From contig NZ_CP108644.1 of NCBI RefSeq assembly GCF_041435495.1, positions 2,418,001-2,482,000 on the forward strand: a DNA stretch of 64,000 nt, given 5' to 3'. Under the pieces are notes generated by a model. That model had not been told where the DNA came from. It searched no databases and was given only the letters and a program-made list of their open reading frames with translations. The stretch is from Streptomyces sp. NBC_01116 (lineage in GTDB: Bacteria; Actinomycetota; Actinomycetes; Streptomycetales; Streptomycetaceae). The position numbers and the translations under genes are program-made. Below are positions 7,716 through 16,168 of this stretch, in pieces; the first letter of the stretch is position 1; each line of letters begins with the position of its first letter.

Positions 7716-8651
7716 ATGCCGGAGCGTGCGACACGCCCACAGATGCGTACCGCTGCCGCCGTACTGACGGCGCTCTCGTCTCTCGGCGTCGCCGCGCTCG
7801 CCGGGTGCGGCTCCGGCGGGGCGGAGGGCGGCGTGTCGCGGAACGCGCCGGCGGCCACCCGCGGCGCCTCCCCGTCCCCTTCTCCCTCCCCCACCCCGGA
7901 CTGGAACCCGCGGCCCGCGTCGGTCGCGGCGGTCGGGGACTCGATCACCCGGGGCTTCGACGCGTGTTCGGTGCTGGCCGACTGCCCCGAGGTGTCGTGG
8001 GCGACCGGTTCGGACGACGCGGTGCGGAGTCTCGCGGTCCGGCTGCTCGGCCCGTCCGGGGCGGCGGACCGCAGCTGGAACCACGCGGTGTCGGGGTCGC
8101 GGATGGTGCAGTTGCCCGAGCAGATGGCGCTGGCGGCGAAGGAGCGGCCGGAGCTGGTGACGGTGATGACGGGCGCGAACGACGCGTGCCGGGACTCGGT
8201 GCGGATGATGACGCCGGTGGCGGACTTCCGGGCGTCGTTCGAGGCGTCGATGCGGCAGCTGCGGGCCGGGGCCCCGAAGGCGCAGGTGTACGTCTCCAGC
8301 GTGCCGGACCTGAAGCGGCTCTGGTCGACGGGGCGGGTGAACGAGCTGGGCAAGAAGATCTGGCAGCTCGGGATCTGCCGGTCGATGCTGGCCGACGCGG
8401 ACGACCTGGGCCCGGCGGCCGTGGCCCGGCGGGAGGCGGTGCGGGAGCGGGTGGTGGCGTACAACGGGGTGCTGCGGGACGTGTGCGCGGAGGACCGGTA
8501 CTGCCGGTACGACGGCGGGGCGGTGTTCGACTTCCGCTTCACCGGGAAGCAGCTCAGCCAGTGGGACTGGTTCCATCCGAGCCGCGACGGCCAGGCCCGG
8601 CTGGCGGAGATCGCCTACCGCACCATCACGGCCCCCGAGCCGCCCGCGTAG
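7716..8651 (+). CDS. Secreted SGNH/GDSL-type hydrolase lipoprotein
   Basis: 311 residues. A lipoprotein signal (VAALAGC, Cys at about 30) is followed by a Ser/Pro/Thr linker (about 45-62) and an SGNH hydrolase domain. The four blocks are visible: nucleophile Ser in AAVGDSITRGF, Gly in the HAVSGS region, Asn in MTGANDACRD, and the Asp-His pair in WDWFHPSRDG near the C-terminus. It is probably an esterase or lipase acting outside the membrane; the natural substrate is unknown. Unlike the fragment at 684-957, this copy is complete. It ends 11 bp before galM. Confidence 0.85.
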   Translation: MPERATRPQMRTAAAVLTALSSLGVAALAGCGSGGAEGGVSRNAPAATRGASPSPSPSPTPDWNPRPASVAAVGDSITRGFDACSVLADCPEVSWATGSDDAVRSLAVRLLGPSGAADRSWNHAVSGSRMVQLPEQMALAAKERPELVTVMTGANDACRDSVRMMTPVADFRASFEASMRQLRAGAPKAQVYVSSVPDLKRLWSTGRVNELGKKIWQLGICRSMLADADDLGPAAVARREAVRERVVAYNGVLRDVCAEDRYCRYDGGAVFDFRFTGKQLSQWDWFHPSRDGQARLAEIAYRTITAPEPPA

Positions 8652-8662
8652 GGTCGGTGACC

Positions 8663-9688
8663 ATGACGACCAGCGCGGACACGGCCACGTACGCGGATAC
8701 GGCCACGTACACGGAAGACTTCGGCGCCCTCGCGGACGGGTCGCCGGTCGGCCGGTGGACGCTGGAGCGGGACGGGGTCCGGGTGCGGGTCCTGACCTAC
8801 GGCGCGATCGTGCAGTCGGTCCAGGTGCCCGGGCGGGACGGCTCGTCCGCCCCTGTGGCGCTCGGGCTGCCGGACGTCGCGGGCTACGAGGAGTTCCCGG
8901 CCCCCTACTTCGGCGCGGTGGTCGGGCGGTACGCGAACCGGATCGGGGGCGCGTCGTTCGTCCTGGACGGGCGCACGCACCGCCTGACGCCCAACGAGGG
9001 CGGCAATCATCTGCACGGCGGGGCCAGGGGCTTCGACAAGCGGGTGTGGGACGCGGTGGCGGTCCCGGGCGGGGTGCGGCTGTCCCTGGTCTCGGCGGAC
9101 GGGGACGAGGGTTATCCGGGGCGGCTCGACTTCTCGGTGACGTACACCCTGGGGCCCGGCGGGGCGCTGGGGCTCGTCTACCGGGCGGTGACCGACGCCC
9201 CGACCGTACTGAACCCGACGAGCCATCTGTACTGGAACCTGGCGGGCGCGGACAGCGGGAGCGCGCTCGGGCAGCAGCTGCGGATCGCGGCGGGGCAGGT
9301 GACCCCGGTGGACGCGGCGTCGGTGCCGACCGGTGAGCTGCGGCCGGTGGCCGGGACCCGGTTCGACTTCCGGGGGATGCGTGCGGTGGGCGCGGGCTAC
9401 GACCAGAACTTCGTGCTGGAGGAGGGGGCCGGGGAGGCGGCCGGTGTCGCCGCCGAGCTGTACGACGCGGCGTCCGGGCGGGTGCTGACGGTGCGGACGA
9501 CCGAGCCGGGGCTCCAGCTCTACACGGCCGACCACTTCGACGGGCGGCCGTTCGGGCCGTGCGCCGGGATCGCGCTGGAGACCCAGCACTTCCCCGACTC
9601 GCCGAACCGGCCGGAGTTCCCCTCCACGGTGCTCCGGCCGGGCGAGGAGTTCGTCTCGCGCACCGAGTACGCGTTCTCGGTGCGCTGA
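8663..9688 (+). CDS. galM: Aldose 1-epimerase
   Basis: 341-residue mutarotase that interconverts alpha and beta anomers of aldoses such as galactose and glucose. Catalytic residues are visible: the His of NEGGNHLHGGARGF, the His of NPTSHLYWNLAG, and the Glu of GIALETQHFPDSPN near the end. The frame is open far upstream, but the family begins after ATG 8663, which has a GTCGGTGACC leader. The first 20 residues hold an imperfect repeat (TATYADTATYTED), a small local duplication. Symbol from family; in Streptomyces the physiological sugar is uncertain because no gal genes are adjacent. Confidence 0.85.
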   Translation: MTTSADTATYADTATYTEDFGALADGSPVGRWTLERDGVRVRVLTYGAIVQSVQVPGRDGSSAPVALGLPDVAGYEEFPAPYFGAVVGRYANRIGGASFVLDGRTHRLTPNEGGNHLHGGARGFDKRVWDAVAVPGGVRLSLVSADGDEGYPGRLDFSVTYTLGPGGALGLVYRAVTDAPTVLNPTSHLYWNLAGADSGSALGQQLRIAAGQVTPVDAASVPTGELRPVAGTRFDFRGMRAVGAGYDQNFVLEEGAGEAAGVAAELYDAASGRVLTVRTTEPGLQLYTADHFDGRPFGPCAGIALETQHFPDSPNRPEFPSTVLRPGEEFVSRTEYAFSVR

Positions 9689-9713
9689 GACCTCCCCCTC
9701 TTCGGCGCTCGGC

Positions 9714-10331
9714 TCAGCGGGCCAGCCCCAGGGTGACGCCGAGGCCGACCAGGACCGAGCCGATCGAGCGGTTGAGCGCCTTCTGGCGGCGCAGCATCGC
9801 ACCGCGCAGCCGGGAGTGCGAGAAGAACAGCGCGACCAGGGCGAACCAGCCGAGGTGGGCGGCCGACATGAACAGGCCGTAGCCCGCCTGCTGCCACAGG
9901 GCGGTACCGGGGCCGACGACCTGGGTGAAGGTCGCGACGACGAACAGGGTCGTCTTCGGGTTGAGGGCGTTGGTCAGGAAGCCGCTGCGCAGCGCCCCGA
10001 ACGGGGAGAGGCCCGGCCGGTCGCTCAGGTCGACGTCGAGGTCCGCGCGGGCCAGGAAGGTGCGCACCCCGATGTAGACGAGGTAGGCGGCGCCCGCCAG
10101 CTTGACCGCGGTGAACAGGGCCGTCGAGGAGGCGATGAGCAGCCCGACGCCGAGCATCGTGTACGTGACGTGGACCAGGACGCCCGCCGCGACGCCGGTG
10201 GCGGCGAGGACGCCGGTGGTGCGCCCGTACAGATAGCTGTTGCGCACGACCATGGCGAAGTCGGCGCCCGGCGAGACGACGGCGAGGACGGTGATGGCGG
10301 CGACCGCCAGCAGCTCGGTCACGCGGACCAC
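9714..10331 (-). CDS. LysE/RhtB family amino-acid exporter
   Basis: 205 residues with the LysE fold: an N-terminal segment VLAVVSPGADFAMVVRNS carrying the family's SPGAD/GP-type signature, then about five further hydrophobic helices. Members export amino acids or their analogues by proton antiport; the substrate cannot be read from sequence. Its start overlaps the stop of the EI24 gene by 13 bp, so the two are probably co-translated. Confidence 0.8.
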   Translation of the reverse strand: MVRVTELLAVAAITVLAVVSPGADFAMVVRNSYLYGRTTGVLAATGVAAGVLVHVTYTMLGVGLLIASSTALFTAVKLAGAAYLVYIGVRTFLARADLDVDLSDRPGLSPFGALRSGFLTNALNPKTTLFVVATFTQVVGPGTALWQQAGYGLFMSAAHLGWFALVALFFSHSRLRGAMLRRQKALNRSIGSVLVGLGVTLGLAR

Positions 10332-11134
10332 GCCCGGGGGGCCGGCGCGTCACCGCTGTCGGCGGTGCCGGGCCCGGGGCCCGGGTCCGCCGCCGTGTCC
10401 GGGTCGACCAGGTCGCGGGCGAGGAGGGTGGCCCCGGCGACGGCTCCCGGCATCAGGAACACCGCGACCACGGGGATGAGGAAGGCCAGGGTCAGCGGGA
10501 CGCCGAAGCCGAGCACCAGCATCCGGCGTCCGCGCAGCAGGACGAGGCGGTCCCCCAGGACCATGCCCCGGCGCTGGAGGGCGACGGCGGTCAGCTCCTC
10601 GGCCAGGAAGTAGCCGGAGACGCAGAAGCCGATCGCGGGGACCACGGTCTGCCCGACGACGGGGATGAAACCGCAGGCGAAGAGGGCGATCCCGTACAGG
10701 GCGACGCGCAGCAGGATGCGCACGGAGTCGCGGGCGGAGATCCACAGTTCCCGCCAGAGCGGCAGTCCGGACTCGGGGACGTCGCCGCCCTCGCTGCGGT
10801 CGACCTCCTCGGAGAGCGACTCGTAGAAGGGCTGGCCGACCAGGAGGGTCACGGCGGTGAAGGTGATGACCGCGAGGAACAGGCCGAAGACGAAGACCAA
10901 CGCGGTCAGCCCGGTGCGCAGGATTCCCTGCCAGGGCGAGGACCAGCCGTCGGCGAACGGCGTCGCCCAGCCGACGAAGTCGTCGGCTCCGTAGCCGAGT
11001 CCGATCAGAGCTCCGGCGTAGATGACGAGGGTGACGAGTCCGGGCAGCAGCCCGAAGCCGAACCATCGTCCGTGTTGGGCAACCCAGCGCTGCCCCTTCA
11101 TCAAGTAGCCGAAACCCGCCCCGAGATCACTCAT
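10319..11134 (-). CDS. EI24/CysZ-like membrane protein
   Basis: 271 residues with four long hydrophobic stretches (about 22-45, 75-105, 145-175, 200-235) and the EI24-domain segments GFGYLMKGQRWVAQHG and GQPFYESLSEEVDR. The PFYE motif is diagnostic of the family. The bacterial member CysZ is a sulfate channel, and many actinobacterial homologues are uncharacterised. It is upstream of and overlaps lysE-like in one transcription unit. The acidic, proline-rich C-terminal tail (after about 245) is poorly conserved. Confidence 0.75.
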   Translation of the reverse strand: MSDLGAGFGYLMKGQRWVAQHGRWFGFGLLPGLVTLVIYAGALIGLGYGADDFVGWATPFADGWSSPWQGILRTGLTALVFVFGLFLAVITFTAVTLLVGQPFYESLSEEVDRSEGGDVPESGLPLWRELWISARDSVRILLRVALYGIALFACGFIPVVGQTVVPAIGFCVSGYFLAEELTAVALQRRGMVLGDRLVLLRGRRMLVLGFGVPLTLAFLIPVVAVFLMPGAVAGATLLARDLVDPDTAADPGPGPGTADSGDAPAPRAWSA

Positions 11135-11166
11135 GGGCGTCAGCGTACTGGCGGGCGGAAAGCGGT

Positions 11167-11198
11167 GAGGACCGCACCCCGGAGTGGGTGCGGTCCTC
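11167..11198. terminator. Terminator between ohr and the EI24 gene
   Basis: GAGGACCGCACCC (11167-11179) and GGGTGCGGTCCTC (11186-11198) form a perfect 13-bp stem with a 6-nt loop. It lies downstream of the leftward ohr gene and upstream of the leftward EI24 gene, so it should end the ohr transcript. Confidence 0.75.
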
Positions 11199-11227
11199 GT
11201 ACGGCGCTGTGGTCAGCGGCTCTGTGG

Positions 11228-11656
11228 TCAGGCGACCGAGAGCGCGACGTTGATGTTGCCGCGGGTGGCGTTCGAGTACGGGCAGACCTGGTGGGCCTTC
11301 TCGATGAGCGCCTGCGCGGTGGCGGCGTCGACGTTCGGGATGGAGGCGCTGATCGCGACCTCCAGGCCGAAGCCGCCGGCCTCCGTCTTGCCGATCGAGA
11401 CCGAGGCGGTCACGGTCGAGCCGGAGATGTCGGCCTTCTCCTGGCGGGCGACGACGCCCAGCGCGCCCTGGAAGCAGGCGCTGTAGCCGGCCGCGAAGAG
11501 CTGCTCGGGGTTGGTGCCCGCGCCGCTGCCGCCCATGGCCTTCGGCGGGTTGACGACGACGTCGAGCTGACCGTCGTCGGAGGAGACGCGTCCGTCGCGG
11601 CCGTTCTCGGCGGTGGCGACGGCGGTGTAGGCGACGTCGATCTTCTGGATGGTCAT
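11228..11656 (-). CDS. Organic hydroperoxide resistance protein (Ohr/OsmC family)
   Basis: 142-residue thiol peroxidase. Both redox cysteines are present: the first in LFAAGYSACFQGAL and the second in AHQVCPYSNATRGN near the C-terminus, in the positions typical of Ohr rather than OsmC proper. The start MTIQKIDVAYTAVATAENGRDG also follows Ohr. It reduces organic hydroperoxides using a lipoyl or low-molecular-weight thiol donor. No OhrR regulator is adjacent; the nearest MarR gene, at 12909, is separated by an oxidoreductase. Own terminator downstream. Confidence 0.85.
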   Translation of the reverse strand: MTIQKIDVAYTAVATAENGRDGRVSSDDGQLDVVVNPPKAMGGSGAGTNPEQLFAAGYSACFQGALGVVARQEKADISGSTVTASVSIGKTEAGGFGLEVAISASIPNVDAATAQALIEKAHQVCPYSNATRGNINVALSVA

Positions 11657-11757
11657 GATGTGAGGATTCCTCCTGTTGGTGCGCCGCGACTCGCGCCCAC
11701 GGATCGCGACGGCCTGGGGACGAGCCTAACGCGTGACTCTGACCGGCCGGGGGCGGG

Positions 11758-12777
11758 TCAGACCAGCGAAACGATCATCTTCCCGGTGTTCTCGCCGCGC
11801 AGCAGCCCGACGAACGCGTCGTAGCCGTGCTCGATGCCCTCGACCGTCGTCTCCTGGTACTTCAGCTCGCCCGAGGCCAGCCACCCGGCGACGTCCCGGA
11901 CGAACTGGGGCTGGAGGTCGGCGTGGTCCCCGACCAGCATGCCCTGGAGGCGGAGCCGCTTGCCGATGATCAGCGCCATGTTGCTCGGGCCGGGGGTCGG
12001 CTCCGTCGCGTTGTACTGGGCGATCATTCCGCAGATGGTGGCGCGGCCGTGCACGTTGAGCGAGGAGATCGCGGCTTCCAGGTGCTCGCCGCCGACGTTG
12101 TCGAAGTAGACGTCGATGCCGTCGGGGGCCGCTTCCCTGAGCTGGTCGCGGACGGGCCCGTCCTTGTAGTTGAACGCGGCGTCGAAGCCGTACTCCTCGG
12201 TGAGGAGCTTGACCTTCTCGTCGGAGCCCGCGGAGCCGATGACCCGGGAGGCGCCCTTGAGCTTCGCCATCTGGCCGACCTGGCTGCCGACGGCGCCGGC
12301 CGCGCCGGAGACGAAGACCGCGTCGCCCTCCTTGAAGGAGGCGACGTCGAACAGGCCCGCGTAGGCGGTGAGTCCGGTCATGCCGAGCACGCCGAGGTAG
12401 GCGGAGAGCGGGGCGAGGTCGGGGTCGACCTTGACCGCGTGCTTCGCGGACACGTCGGCGATCTCGCGCCAGCCGAGGCGGTGCAGGACGTGGTCGCCGA
12501 CGGCGAGGCCCTCGGCGTTCGAGGCGATGACCTCGCCGACCGCGCCGCCCTCCATGGGGTGGTCGAGCTGGAAGGGCGGGGTGTAGGACTTCACGTCGTT
12601 CATCCGGCCGCGCATGTACGGGTCGACCGAGAAGAACTTGTTGCGGACGAGGACGTGGCCCTCGGCCGGAGCGGCGACCTCGGCCTCGCGCAGCGCGAAG
12701 TCCTCTGCCTTGGGCCAGCCGTGCGGGCGGGCGACCAGGTGCCATTCACGGCTGGACGTGGGAAGTGCTGCAGACAT
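11758..12777 (-). CDS. NADP-dependent oxidoreductase, zinc-free MDR family
   Basis: 339 residues of the leukotriene B4 dehydrogenase / CurA-type medium-chain reductase group. The N-terminal catalytic domain has RNKFFSVDPYMRGRMND (the VDPYMRGRM signature) and the nucleotide-binding domain has VFVSGAAGAVGSQVGQMAKLKGA, the AxxGxxG loop for NADPH. No zinc-ligand cysteines are seen. Such enzymes reduce alpha,beta-unsaturated ketones and aldehydes. It is divergent from a MarR gene, with palindromes in the shared promoter, so induction by an electrophile or quinone through that MarR is likely. Confidence 0.85.
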   Translation of the reverse strand: MSAALPTSSREWHLVARPHGWPKAEDFALREAEVAAPAEGHVLVRNKFFSVDPYMRGRMNDVKSYTPPFQLDHPMEGGAVGEVIASNAEGLAVGDHVLHRLGWREIADVSAKHAVKVDPDLAPLSAYLGVLGMTGLTAYAGLFDVASFKEGDAVFVSGAAGAVGSQVGQMAKLKGASRVIGSAGSDEKVKLLTEEYGFDAAFNYKDGPVRDQLREAAPDGIDVYFDNVGGEHLEAAISSLNVHGRATICGMIAQYNATEPTPGPSNMALIIGKRLRLQGMLVGDHADLQPQFVRDVAGWLASGELKYQETTVEGIEHGYDAFVGLLRGENTGKMIVSLV

Positions 12778-12840
12778 GGGCTCGGGTTCTCCTCAATGTC
12801 ATACGAGGGGTGTGCTTCCGCGCCCGGTGACGCGAAAAGC

Positions 12841-12887
12841 TTCATGACATGAAACAACCATGCTCCTCAATATTTCATGATGTCAAG
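12841..12887. promoter_or_regulatory. Paired palindromes in the oxidoreductase/marR divergent promoter
   Basis: TTCATGACATGAA (12841-12853) is a perfect 13-bp palindrome. A related site, TTTCATGATGTCAAG, occupies 12873-12887; both share the TTCATGA half-site, with 32 bp between their starts. They lie in an AT-rich patch between the oxidoreductase start (12777) and the marR start (12909), the position expected for a MarR autoregulatory operator acting on both genes. A TTGACA hexamer read leftward overlaps the second site. Confidence 0.6.
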
Positions 12888-12908
12888 TAAATCGGTACGC
12901 TGTGGCCC

Positions 12909-13337
12909 ATGGCCACTCGCGCAGACCCCCTGACCCTTGAGGTCGTCGAACTCATCGGCGCCGTCGTGGCGCGCTACCACGAGGAGTACGACCGGGCCGC
13001 CGCCGAGCACTCCCTCACCGGGGCGCAGGCGCGGGTGCTCGGGCTGCTCTCGCTGGATCCCCTGCCGATGCGGAAGATCGCCCTCAGGCTGAAGTGCGAG
13101 CCGTCCAACGTCACCGGGATCATCGACCGGCTGGAGACCCGGGAGCTGGTCGAGCGCAGGCCCGATCCGGCCGACCGGCGGATCAAGCTGGCCGCCGCGA
13201 CGGAGAAGGGCAGGCGCACGGCCCGTGAGCTGCGGGACGCGCTGGACTTCGCCCGGGAGCCGCTGTCCGGCCTCTCCGACGCGGAGCGCACGGTCCTGCG
13301 GGACCTGCTGCGCCGGATGCTGGGCGAGACCGGCTGA
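12909..13337 (+). CDS. MarR family transcriptional regulator
   Basis: 142 residues with the MarR winged helix: MRKIALRLKCEPSNVTGIID is the recognition helix (about residues 56-75), and RRPDPADRRIKLAAATEKG the wing with the conserved DxRxxxL pattern. MarR proteins are dimeric repressors released by phenolic or oxidised ligands. Divergent from the MDR oxidoreductase, with palindromic operators between. Its stop is 9 bp from that of the convergent downstream gene. Confidence 0.85.
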   Translation: MATRADPLTLEVVELIGAVVARYHEEYDRAAAEHSLTGAQARVLGLLSLDPLPMRKIALRLKCEPSNVTGIIDRLETRELVERRPDPADRRIKLAAATEKGRRTARELRDALDFAREPLSGLSDAERTVLRDLLRRMLGETG

Positions 13338-13346
13338 CCACCGTAC

Positions 13347-14177
13347 CTACGCGCACCACCACAGGAAGCGGGTGCAGGTCGGGGAGGACGGCGTCGGGCT
13401 GGGCGTCGGCTCCGCCGGGGGCGGCGGGGGCGCCGGCGCGGTCGTCGGATCCCGCGGTTCGTCCGGCTCCGGCGGATCGGCGGGCGGGCTGTCCGGGGCG
13501 TCGGACGGGGCCACGTCGTCGGGGGCCGGGGAGGCGGTGGGCCCCTCGGTGGCGGAGGGCCCGGGGCTCGGCTCCCCCGAGGGGCTCGCGCCGCGCCTGC
13601 CGGCCGGTGAGGCGTCGGTCGCGGGGCCCGTGGTCACCCCGGCCCGGGTGCCGACCGGGCCGGGATCGCGGGGCTCGTCGGCGGACGACTCCTCGGGCGC
13701 GGCCCCGGACGGGCCGGACGGCGACTCGCGTACGTAGTCGGCCGCGGTGTCGTTCCGCTCGGGCGCCATGGCCAGGCCCGCCAGGCCCAGCGCGCCCGCC
13801 GCGAGGAGCAGCCCGAGGGCTCCCAGCAGGACGGTCCGGCCGCGCCGGGAACGGCGGCCGCGGGGCCGCCGACGCGAAGCGGGGCGGGCACCGGGACGGG
13901 CGTCGGGACGGGCGCCGGCACCGCGCCGCGCGTCACGCCGGGCTTCCGGGCGGGCATCGCGCCGGGTGCCACGCCCGATGTCGCGCCGGGCGTCGCGTCG
14001 GGGGCCTCCCCCGTCGACGGGCGCGGCCGTCCCGCCCGGCGGTGCGGCCCCGTCCGACGCGTCACGCACGTGCGGAGCGGGCACGGCGAAGGGGCCCAGC
14101 GCCTCGGCGGGCGTACCGCACCCGGCGCAGGCCAGGGCTCCGTTGAGATGCCGTCGGCACGGGTGGCAGTAATCCAT
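13347..14177 (-). CDS. SCO2400-family membrane protein with N-terminal zinc-ribbon motif
   Basis: 276 residues. The protein begins MDYCHPCRRHLNGALACAGC, two CxxC pairs that look like a small zinc ribbon. This is followed by a long Arg/Ala/Pro-rich stretch (about 45-110), one transmembrane helix (about 115-140, LLGALGLLLAAGALGLAGLA), and an extended Pro/Ser/Asp-rich region that ends in CTRFLWWCA. I recognise the N-terminus from a Streptomyces-restricted family known as SCO2400. The predicted layout is cytoplasmic zinc ribbon, membrane anchor, and disordered outer tail with a terminal Cys-x5-Cys tip. Function unknown. Confidence 0.65.
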   Translation of the reverse strand: MDYCHPCRRHLNGALACAGCGTPAEALGPFAVPAPHVRDASDGAAPPGGTAAPVDGGGPRRDARRDIGRGTRRDARPEARRDARRGAGARPDARPGARPASRRRPRGRRSRRGRTVLLGALGLLLAAGALGLAGLAMAPERNDTAADYVRESPSGPSGAAPEESSADEPRDPGPVGTRAGVTTGPATDASPAGRRGASPSGEPSPGPSATEGPTASPAPDDVAPSDAPDSPPADPPEPDEPRDPTTAPAPPPPPAEPTPSPTPSSPTCTRFLWWCA

Positions 14178-14300
14178 GGCGCCCGCAGGTTAGGCGTACG
14201 CGGATCAACCAGGGAAGCCGCACAGGTGAGGATCGTGTGACGAAGCCCGTATTCCGGTGACGGCCGTCCGATACGCCTGACACGCGGGAGGATGGGCGGC

Positions 14301-14870
14301 ATGACCGCTCCGGCCCCCTTCGGCCCCCTCCAGTTCCAGCTCGTCCTGCTGCGCCGGATGGCCGACCACCAGCCCGGTCTGGTCGAGGAGGCCCGGCACG
14401 AACTGAGCGCCTCCCTCGCCGACATGCGGGAGGCCAACCGCCGCTGGCAGGCCATGGTCCGGGCGCCGCGGGGGCGGGGGTCGCTGCGGCGCTACCGCTC
14501 GGTGCTCGGCGAACCGGAGGCGGTCCTGCCGCGCCGGGTCGGGGATCTGGAGTGCGAGGCGCTGCTCTGGCCGGTGCCGCTCTGGCCGGACCTGCGGTTC
14601 GAGGTGATGGCCGGGCCCGGCGGGGCCGTGTGGAACGAGTGGCTGGTGCGGGCCCCGGGCGCGGCCGGGCCGGAGCTGACCTCTCCGGACGCGCTGCTCC
14701 CGTGGTCGTGCACGGTGGACGAGGCGGCCCGCGCCTTTCCCCCGGCCCGGCCGATGGAGGGCAGCGCCCCGACCCGCTGGTCACTGGCCGTCACCGACCC
14801 GGCCACCGGCGGGGAACGGGTCGCGGAGTTCACCTGGGGTCTGTTCCAGCGGCTGCTGCCGGCCCGCTGA
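14301..14870 (+). CDS. Conserved hypothetical protein (Streptomyces type)
   Basis: 189 residues from the ATG at 14301, preferred because a GGGAGG ribosome site lies about 10 bp upstream; the in-frame ATG at 14292 is too close. No signal peptide or membrane helix. The N-terminal third is helical and charged (residues about 10-50, with RRMADHQPGLVEEARHELSA); the rest is Trp/Pro-rich with WPVPLWPDLRFEVMAGPGG. I do not recognise a domain. The stop codon is included in a 26-bp tandem duplication (14862-14913). Confidence 0.55.
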   Translation: MTAPAPFGPLQFQLVLLRRMADHQPGLVEEARHELSASLADMREANRRWQAMVRAPRGRGSLRRYRSVLGEPEAVLPRRVGDLECEALLWPVPLWPDLRFEVMAGPGGAVWNEWLVRAPGAAGPELTSPDALLPWSCTVDEAARAFPPARPMEGSAPTRWSLAVTDPATGGERVAEFTWGLFQRLLPAR

Positions 14871-14913
14871 TCCGACGGCCGTCCGCGGCCCGCCGATCCG
14901 ACGGCCGCCTGCG
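14862..14913. repeat. 26-bp tandem duplication across a stop codon
   Basis: Two adjacent 26-bp units (14862-14887 and 14888-14913) differ at three positions. Each contains GATCCGACGGCCG followed by a G/C-rich end. The TGA stop of the upstream gene is in unit 1; in unit 2 the corresponding triplet is CGA. The duplication must have been generated after, or together with, the present 3' end. Confidence 0.7.
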
Positions 14914-15081
14914 GCCATCCGGCCCCGGCGGCTGCTTCCGGCCCGGCGACCTGAGGCGCCGTCAGCTCCGGCCCCTCTTACGGCGCAGCTCAGCGCGCGC
15001 GACGGACGGGAGAGCGCGACCATGCAAGGAGAGACCGGCTGCCGCCGGTGCCCCCCATCCGCGCTCTCGGGAGAACCCGCC

Positions 15082-16119
15082 GTGACCGTCAGCCTTGAGC
15101 AGTTGCAGCGTTGCCACATCGCCGTCGATCTCGGGGCCGCGAGGACCCGGGTGTACGTCAAGGGGCTCGGTCTCGTCGTCGACGAACCGAGCGTCGCCGC
15201 CGTCAACACCCGTACCGGCTCCCTCATCGCCGTCGGCGCGCTCGCCGAGCAGATGACCGGCCGCACCCCCGCGTACATCCGGGTGGCCCGTCCGGTCTCC
15301 GGCGGCACCGTCGTCGACATCGAGATGGCCCAGCGGATGCTGCGTCACCTGCTGGGCGACAAGCTCCGCCGCCAGCTGCGCCGCAAGCCCCGGCTGCGCG
15401 CCGCCGCCTGCACCCCGCACGAGGCCGACCCGCTGGCCCAGCGCGCCACGGTGGAGACCCTGGTCGGGCTCGGCGCCCGCCGGGTCGAGCTGGTGGACAC
15501 CCTGATCGCGGCGGCCGTGGGCTGCGGGCTGCCGGTCGAGCAGCCGACCGCCACCATGATCATGGTGTGCGGGGCCGCCACCACCCAGATCGCGGTGCTC
15601 TCGCTGGGCTCGATCGTGACCGCCGTCCGGATCCCGGTGGGCGGCAACGCGATCGACGAGGCGATCATCCAGCACCTGCGCCAGCACCACGAGCTGCTGC
15701 TGCCGAGCCAGTCCGTGCGCCCGCTCCAGCTGGCGCTGCACGGCAACGGCCTCCAGCTGACCGGCCCCGCCCTCACCGAGATCCACGGCCGCGACGTGGC
15801 GACCGGGCTGGCCCGCTCGGTGCAGGTCGACACCGCCGCCGTACGGCAGGCCATCCACACGCCGCTCACCGCGGTGCTCGACGGGGTGGGCAAGGTGCTC
15901 CGCGACTGCCCGCCGGACCTGGTGGCCGACCTCGCGGACCGGGGCATCATGATGGTGGGCGGCAGCGCGCTGCTCCCGGGCCTCGACCAGATGCTGCGCG
16001 ACGCGACCGGGATGCCGGTGCACATCGCCGAGCGCCCCGACGTCTGCTCGGTGCTCGGTCTGGGCGCGATGCTGGACGGCAAGATCCAGCCGATGGTCCT
16101 CAACCCGCTGGCGGGGTGA
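15082..16119 (+). CDS. mbl: MreB-like actin homologue (Mbl)
   Basis: 345-residue actin-fold protein. Phosphate-1 loop: AVDLGAARTRVYVKGLG; phosphate-2 loop: MVCGAATTQIAVLSLG; adenosine motif: MMVGGSALLPGLDQML. Streptomyces carries MreB plus a divergent Mbl that contributes to spore-wall integrity, and this protein fits the divergent type (shorter, with YIRVARPVSGGTVVDIEMAQ). The start is taken at GTG 15082, behind GGGAGAACC, because homology starts at TVSLEQL; an ATG at 15022 is the alternative. It is followed by a histidine kinase, the arrangement I associate with S. coelicolor SCO2451-2452. Confidence 0.75.
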   Translation: MTVSLEQLQRCHIAVDLGAARTRVYVKGLGLVVDEPSVAAVNTRTGSLIAVGALAEQMTGRTPAYIRVARPVSGGTVVDIEMAQRMLRHLLGDKLRRQLRRKPRLRAAACTPHEADPLAQRATVETLVGLGARRVELVDTLIAAAVGCGLPVEQPTATMIMVCGAATTQIAVLSLGSIVTAVRIPVGGNAIDEAIIQHLRQHHELLLPSQSVRPLQLALHGNGLQLTGPALTEIHGRDVATGLARSVQVDTAAVRQAIHTPLTAVLDGVGKVLRDCPPDLVADLADRGIMMVGGSALLPGLDQMLRDATGMPVHIAERPDVCSVLGLGAMLDGKIQPMVLNPLAG

Positions 16120-16168
16120 GCGCGTCGGCACGGACCGGGCGGTGGAACGGCCGGCGCGGGCAGCGCGG

